A stretch of 64,000 nt of DNA, taken from assembly GCA_041941305.1 (NCBI GenBank), contig JBGTQJ010000007.1, forward strand, positions 62,001 through 126,000. Reading direction: 5' to 3'. Below are positions 61,701 through 64,000 of this stretch, piece after piece (position 1 is the stretch's first letter; each line of letters starts with the position of its first letter). Under the pieces are notes generated by a model. That model had not been told where the DNA came from and made no database searches. It worked only from the letters and a program-made list of their open reading frames with translations. The translations under genes were made by a program, and so were the position numbers. Origin of the DNA: JANSWP01 sp041941305. GTDB lineage: Bacteria; Bacteroidota; Bacteroidia; Chitinophagales; Saprospiraceae.

Positions 61701-62262
61701 GATAATCTCCCTCTATTCTTTCCATTAAAATCGTTCTGTTTTCAGAATGGTACTGATGCTCATAGGTCTCATCCCAGGTTTCAAACTCCAAAAATCCTTG
61801 CATGATGGGGTGATCAGGTTGAATTATTTTGGCAGTAAAAGTTCCTGTATCATGTCGCATAAATTGGGCACCTACCAATGATACAAATTCTTCAGAATTG
61901 CGAAAACAGTAGCTGGCGCAATGAATTGGGACAAAACCTTTTCCACTGCGAACAAAATCCAAAAGTGCTTTTTCCTGTGGAGGGCTTATGCTATCGTGAT
62001 TGGCGTAAAGAGCCAGTCCATCATATTTCTTTAGGTTTTCTGTATTTAAATCGTTCGGGTCAGCTGTATAGGTGAAATTGATTCCTTTTTTTGTGAGTGC
62101 AGAAGCAAGTAAGGGTAAGTAAGATTCCGAATTGTGGTGTTCAGAATCGTGTCCTAAAAACAGGATCTCAATTTTTCTGGGAGGGGAATCGGTTTGGCAA
62201 GCGAGAAGAAAAATTAAAAAGAACAGTAAAACAGCATTTCGGAGATATCGTTTGTCAATCAT
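58762..62262 (-). CDS. ThuA / PVC-type dehydrogenase / HEAT / sugar-binding / azurin fusion lipoprotein
   Basis: 1166 residues. Lipobox LLAC at about 19-22. Domain order: ThuA-like (28-235: EILFLGHDSEHHN ... GRVFYTAYGHDERTW), a PVC-type membrane-bound-dehydrogenase beta-propeller (about 280-640: PPGFELSLFASEPDIKKPVSMAWDEKGRLW), HEAT-like helices (about 650-820), a glycoside-hydrolase-2-like sugar-binding domain (VWFRKTINLS), and an azurin/plastocyanin-like type 1 copper domain at the end (MQHNLL; C..H..M in YVCTFPGHWKMM). The copper ligands His, Cys, His and Met are all visible. No CXXCH heme motif, unlike many relatives. Likely an outer-membrane or periplasmic oxidoreductase acting on sugars; substrate unknown. 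Confidence 0.9.
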   Translation of the reverse strand: MIDKRYLRNAVLLFFLIFLLACQTDSPPRKIEILFLGHDSEHHNSESYLPLLASALTKKGINFTYTADPNDLNTENLKKYDGLALYANHDSISPPQEKALLDFVRSGKGFVPIHCASYCFRNSEEFVSLVGAQFMRHDTGTFTAKIIQPDHPIMQGFLEFETWDETYEHQYHSENRTILMERIEGDYREPWTWVSTYGKGRVFYTAYGHDERTWNNPGFHDLMERGILWAVGEELSSQLSLLSFPSLKYSEASIPNYEERDPPPQLQEPLSPEESLALTQIPPGFELSLFASEPDIKKPVSMAWDEKGRLWLLETTDYPNDIRPANGEGNDKIKILEDTDGDGKADKVTVFADNLSIPTSLVFANDGLIVAQAPQFLFLKDTDGDDKADVREILMTGWDISDTHAGPSNLKYGFDNWIWGTVGYAGFKGRVGGDSIEFRQGIYRFRPDGSKMEFMGATTNNTWGLGFSESFDVFVSTANNTHSAFWALPATYLEGVTDMEGREVIKIDGHYGVHPNTQNIRQVDVFGGFTAAAGHNLYTARSFPKEYWNRVAFVCEPTAHLLHRAILEKAGSGFEEKDGWNMLASADEWVSPVHAEVGPDGALWVLDWYNFIVQHNPTPEGFETGTGNAYLQPLRDKERGRIYRIVYKNGRNSKQPNLKQDNPKALIKALKSKNLLWRMHAQRLLVERGKQDVLSDLFKLVENQNTDEIGLNSPAVHALWTIHGLGALDGSHQKALLIAEQALNHSAAGVRKAAIQVLPRNEETFGKMFASDAFHDEDGQVRLTALWALCEMAGIDEVGALLYKLNQDSNFVKDQWLAPAIYVAMVKHSNSLIKHLHAEAPSLLDSIPDTAQDAVHWESMNLNVADWKNYQIPGVWEASGIERFAGFDGVVWFRKTINLSAREANSASKLFLGPIDDSDETFINGLPVGSLIQKWKVPRVYDIPKGLLKTGRNVIAIRVEDTNGNGGFHGEVEDVFIQFEKSQRNLSGIWKYKIEKIFEEKGDAFADGATPLELFLKNYGPYANQFAAELKAQNESPADQQIFLKTLPGQMQYDQKSFSVTAGTTVEIVFENNDDMQHNLLIVKPGSLEVVGAAAEHIAKIPSGPARGYIPNIPHVLASTVLVDPGQTFHLRFEVPDVPGEYPYVCTFPGHWKMMNGVMEVVKVVN

Positions 62263-62932
62263 TTAGGAATACATTTTATGCAAAAATGCTAAAGAAAAAA
62301 TAAATCCTACTTGACTTCCCACTCTCTTTCCCCTAAATTTATCCTGATCAAATCGAAAAACAGAACTTACCAAGAAATAGCCAACTTACAAATTAGCATC
62401 TTCCCCCTTTAAGAACTTCTGACAATTAGAGCTTGTTTAAATTTTTACTTCCTGTGCCACGGGCATCCCTTTGGGAAGAACCAATATCTTACGAACCTGG
62501 CTTTGAATTAATTCTCTCGTTTATCCCGATAATCTCCATCATTAATCCTTCGCCAGAATCATAACCTATTGATTCTCAGTTTGAAAAGAATTTTAAAAAA
62601 GCTCTTACTACAAGCCTTATCGCTTGTACCTAACCGACACACCGTCATTTTATTTTCACAGGTATGAATTTGAGCCAGGCAATTAACATTTTATTGCCTT
62701 GGAATGCTTTTACCTTTTTTGAAAGGAAGCTTAGTTATTATCGATTATATAATCCCTAAGAAGCTGTTTTAACACCTGGTTTTGAATTTTCAAGAGGAGA
62801 TTTTTTTGTCCCTTTTATGATTTTTTGAAGTTCATAGCAGTGCTATGGGCTGATAAAAATCAGGAAAGGGGAAGAAAAAGATTCCTTGAAAAACGAAAAG
62901 AGGTTTTGAAGCAACTTCTAAACATATTCATT
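62263..62932. other. Long intergenic region without a gene, with palindromes
   Basis: No open frame is convincing. It holds GGGCATCCCTTTGGG near 62458 (similar to the outer arm near 26140-26156), an inverted AGGCAAT ... ATTGCCT near 62677-62700, GTACCTAACCGACAC near 62627 (recalls the GCACCTAACCGAGGC of family A) and the palindrome at 62810-62870. An in-frame extension of the next gene to 62825 is judged spurious, as it is encoded by that palindrome. Confidence 0.5.
62810..62870. repeat. Palindromic repeat with CATAGC core, family B copy 2
   Basis: About 61 bp. The core CATAGCA g TGCTATG is perfect; the flanks pair with mismatches (CCCTTT..TGATTTTT with AAAAATCA..AAAGGG). Arm length about 30 with roughly 22 matches. 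Core and layout resemble 26088-26156. Confidence 0.6.
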
Positions 62933-63856
62933 ATGAAAACATATTTACTGTTTTTCACGACCCTGCTTATTTGTACCAAATCACTATTCGCCAACTCAAA
63001 AACTGAGGTTATAAACAGCTCACTTTCAGAGCATTTTTCACAGGAATTTGATTTCGAAATAGTAAAAGGAATGATCTACGTTAAAGCTGTTGTAGATGGA
63101 GTCAAGGGCAATTACATTCTAGATACCGGAGCGCCAGATATGATATTAAATACGCGCAATACCTCTCCCAAAAAAGTTCTTGCCTGCGGCATCAGTGGTC
63201 AAATGGAGGCTAGGTGGACCACAATAAAAAATTTTGAATGGGCAAGTATTAAAAAGAAAAAAATGCCGGCAATGGCATTGGATTTGAAACACCTGGAACA
63301 AATAACTGAAACTTCCATTTCAGGAATAATCGGGTATGAATTTTTGAAAAATTACATTTTGTTCCTGGATTACAAAAATCGCTTTGGACGACTGGAAAAA
63401 AATTCAAAATCCCAAATAGAAACGCCATTGTTGGTTATCCCTTTCAAAATGCAGGAACATTTACCAATTGTCAAAACCAAAATTGGCAACAAAACCTATT
63501 TTCTAGGCTTGGACACAGGCGCGGGGGTGAATGTTTTAAATAAATGCAGAATAAAAAAACTGAAGATCGAAGATTATTCTAAACCACATCGAATTTACCT
63601 AACCGGGCTTTCCAGTCAGATTGCTCGAAACACCTCTCTTACGGTTCACCGAACAGTGATCAAAAAAGAAACTTTTCAAAACATGCGTTTTGTGTTGGCT
63701 GACATCAATCACTTTAATGACTTTGATGATTTATTGGTCGATGGATTTTTGGGTTATCCTTTTTTGAAGCATGGCTCTCTAACCATTAATTACAAAAAAC
63801 GTAAAATTTATATTTGGGATTATTCTGAAGGTGAATTGACTGCTGCACGTGAATGA
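62933..63856 (+). CDS. Two-lobed retropepsin-like aspartic protease, secreted
   Basis: 307 residues from the ATG at 62933, which begins a signal peptide (MKTYLLFFTTLLICTKSLFAN). Two aspartic-protease-type motifs are visible, DTGAPD in the first half (about 63120-63137) and DTGAGV in the second (about 63513-63530), each followed by the hydrophobic-Gly pattern (IIGYEFLKNY; FLGYPFLKHG). Bacterial retropepsin-like proteins with two lobes in one chain occur in Bacteroidota. Likely periplasmic or outer-membrane; substrate unknown. ROK-family gene follows 85 bp later on the same strand. Confidence 0.85.
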   Translation: MKTYLLFFTTLLICTKSLFANSKTEVINSSLSEHFSQEFDFEIVKGMIYVKAVVDGVKGNYILDTGAPDMILNTRNTSPKKVLACGISGQMEARWTTIKNFEWASIKKKKMPAMALDLKHLEQITETSISGIIGYEFLKNYILFLDYKNRFGRLEKNSKSQIETPLLVIPFKMQEHLPIVKTKIGNKTYFLGLDTGAGVNVLNKCRIKKLKIEDYSKPHRIYLTGLSSQIARNTSLTVHRTVIKKETFQNMRFVLADINHFNDFDDLLVDGFLGYPFLKHGSLTINYKKRKIYIWDYSEGELTAARE

Positions 63857-63913
63857 AATGCCCAATCTATCTAGTGCAAATACTACTCACATTCTCAAAC
63901 TCTAAATTAATAG

Positions 63914-63921
63914 TAAATTTG
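63914..63921 (+). promoter_or_regulatory. -7 promoter box for the ROK-family gene
   Basis: TAAATTTG matches TAnnTTTG exactly, 20 nt before the start codon at 63942. No TTG at -33 was seen. Confidence 0.45.
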
Positions 63922-63941
63922 CCGCCCAATTTGAAGAAAAT

Positions 63942-64000
63942 ATGGATAGCAAATTAGCGCTAGGCATAGACATTGGTGGCACAAATACCAAAATTGGTTT
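63942..64000 (+). CDS. ROK-family sugar kinase/regulator, 5' end only
   Basis: Only the first 19 codons are in the window: MDSKLALGIDIGGTNTKIG. The phosphate-binding motif DIGGTNTK is typical of the ROK family (glucokinase-like). Start chosen at the ATG 20 nt after a -7 box. Whether it is a glucokinase, another sugar kinase or a regulator cannot be told from this part. Confidence 0.8.
   Translation, partial: MDSKLALGIDIGGTNTKIG

Noticed and set aside
62825..62932. Upstream extension of the aspartic protease
   Set aside because: The added residues are encoded by the palindromic element 62810-62870 and would bury the signal peptide; start taken at 62933.

Overview
The window is AT-rich bacterial DNA that fits the phylum Bacteroidota, most likely a Saprospiria-type (Lewinella/Haliscomenobacter-like) organism. 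The evidence is secreted proteins with type IX secretion sorting domains (a type A C-terminus at 2292-5966, a gliding-motility-associated type B C-terminus at 44004-50024), promoter -7 boxes of the Bacteroidota form TAnnTTTG, ECF sigma/anti-sigma genes linked to outer-membrane barrels, and short lipoproteins with an LxxC box. The lineage is an inference from protein families; no rRNA or tRNA gene was found.

Layout. 1-6.0 kb: two tandem secreted reprolysin-like metalloproteases, the first cut by the window edge. 6.2-7.4 kb: a nucleoside-type MFS permease. 7.6-10.4 kb: a four-gene membrane/redox operon built around a ferric-reductase-like membrane domain fused to a Rieske domain, with three partners I cannot assign. 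10.4-16.4 kb: the Bacteroidota MoxR / DUF4350 / DUF4129 / SpoIIM / RDD cluster, without its usual DUF58 gene. 16.4-32.9 kb: housekeeping genes (rlmD, prs, tsaB, prfA, an OmpH chaperone, a gamma-carbonic anhydrase, an ALDH, asd) mixed with regulators: an ECF sigma factor overlapping an anti-sigma-like barrel protein, and two ArsR-fold repressors. 33-44 kb: a lamin-tail surface protein, an FKBP, a membrane protein, an adenylate cyclase/TPR protein, a YdeI-like protein, a serine hydrolase and a homocysteine methyltransferase. 44-54.5 kb: a 2006-residue surface protein, a DUF3089 hydrolase, topoisomerase IV subunit A and two tiny helical proteins. 54.6-64 kb: an S9 peptidase, a Tm-1-like/UPF0261 protein, a giant ThuA/dehydrogenase/azurin fusion, a two-lobed aspartic protease and the start of a ROK-family gene.

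The most unusual feature is outside the genes. Many gene borders carry a long, often imperfect inverted repeat. Several are unrelated to each other in sequence, but at least one family of about 170 bp recurs three times (22.4, 29.9 and 39.7 kb), two elements share a CATAGC-type palindromic core (26.1 and 62.8 kb), and a 23-bp GTAGCTCCG element occurs twice (51.4 and 58.7 kb). Simple rho-independent hairpins also occur. No CRISPR array, insertion sequence, transposase, integrase or phage gene was seen.
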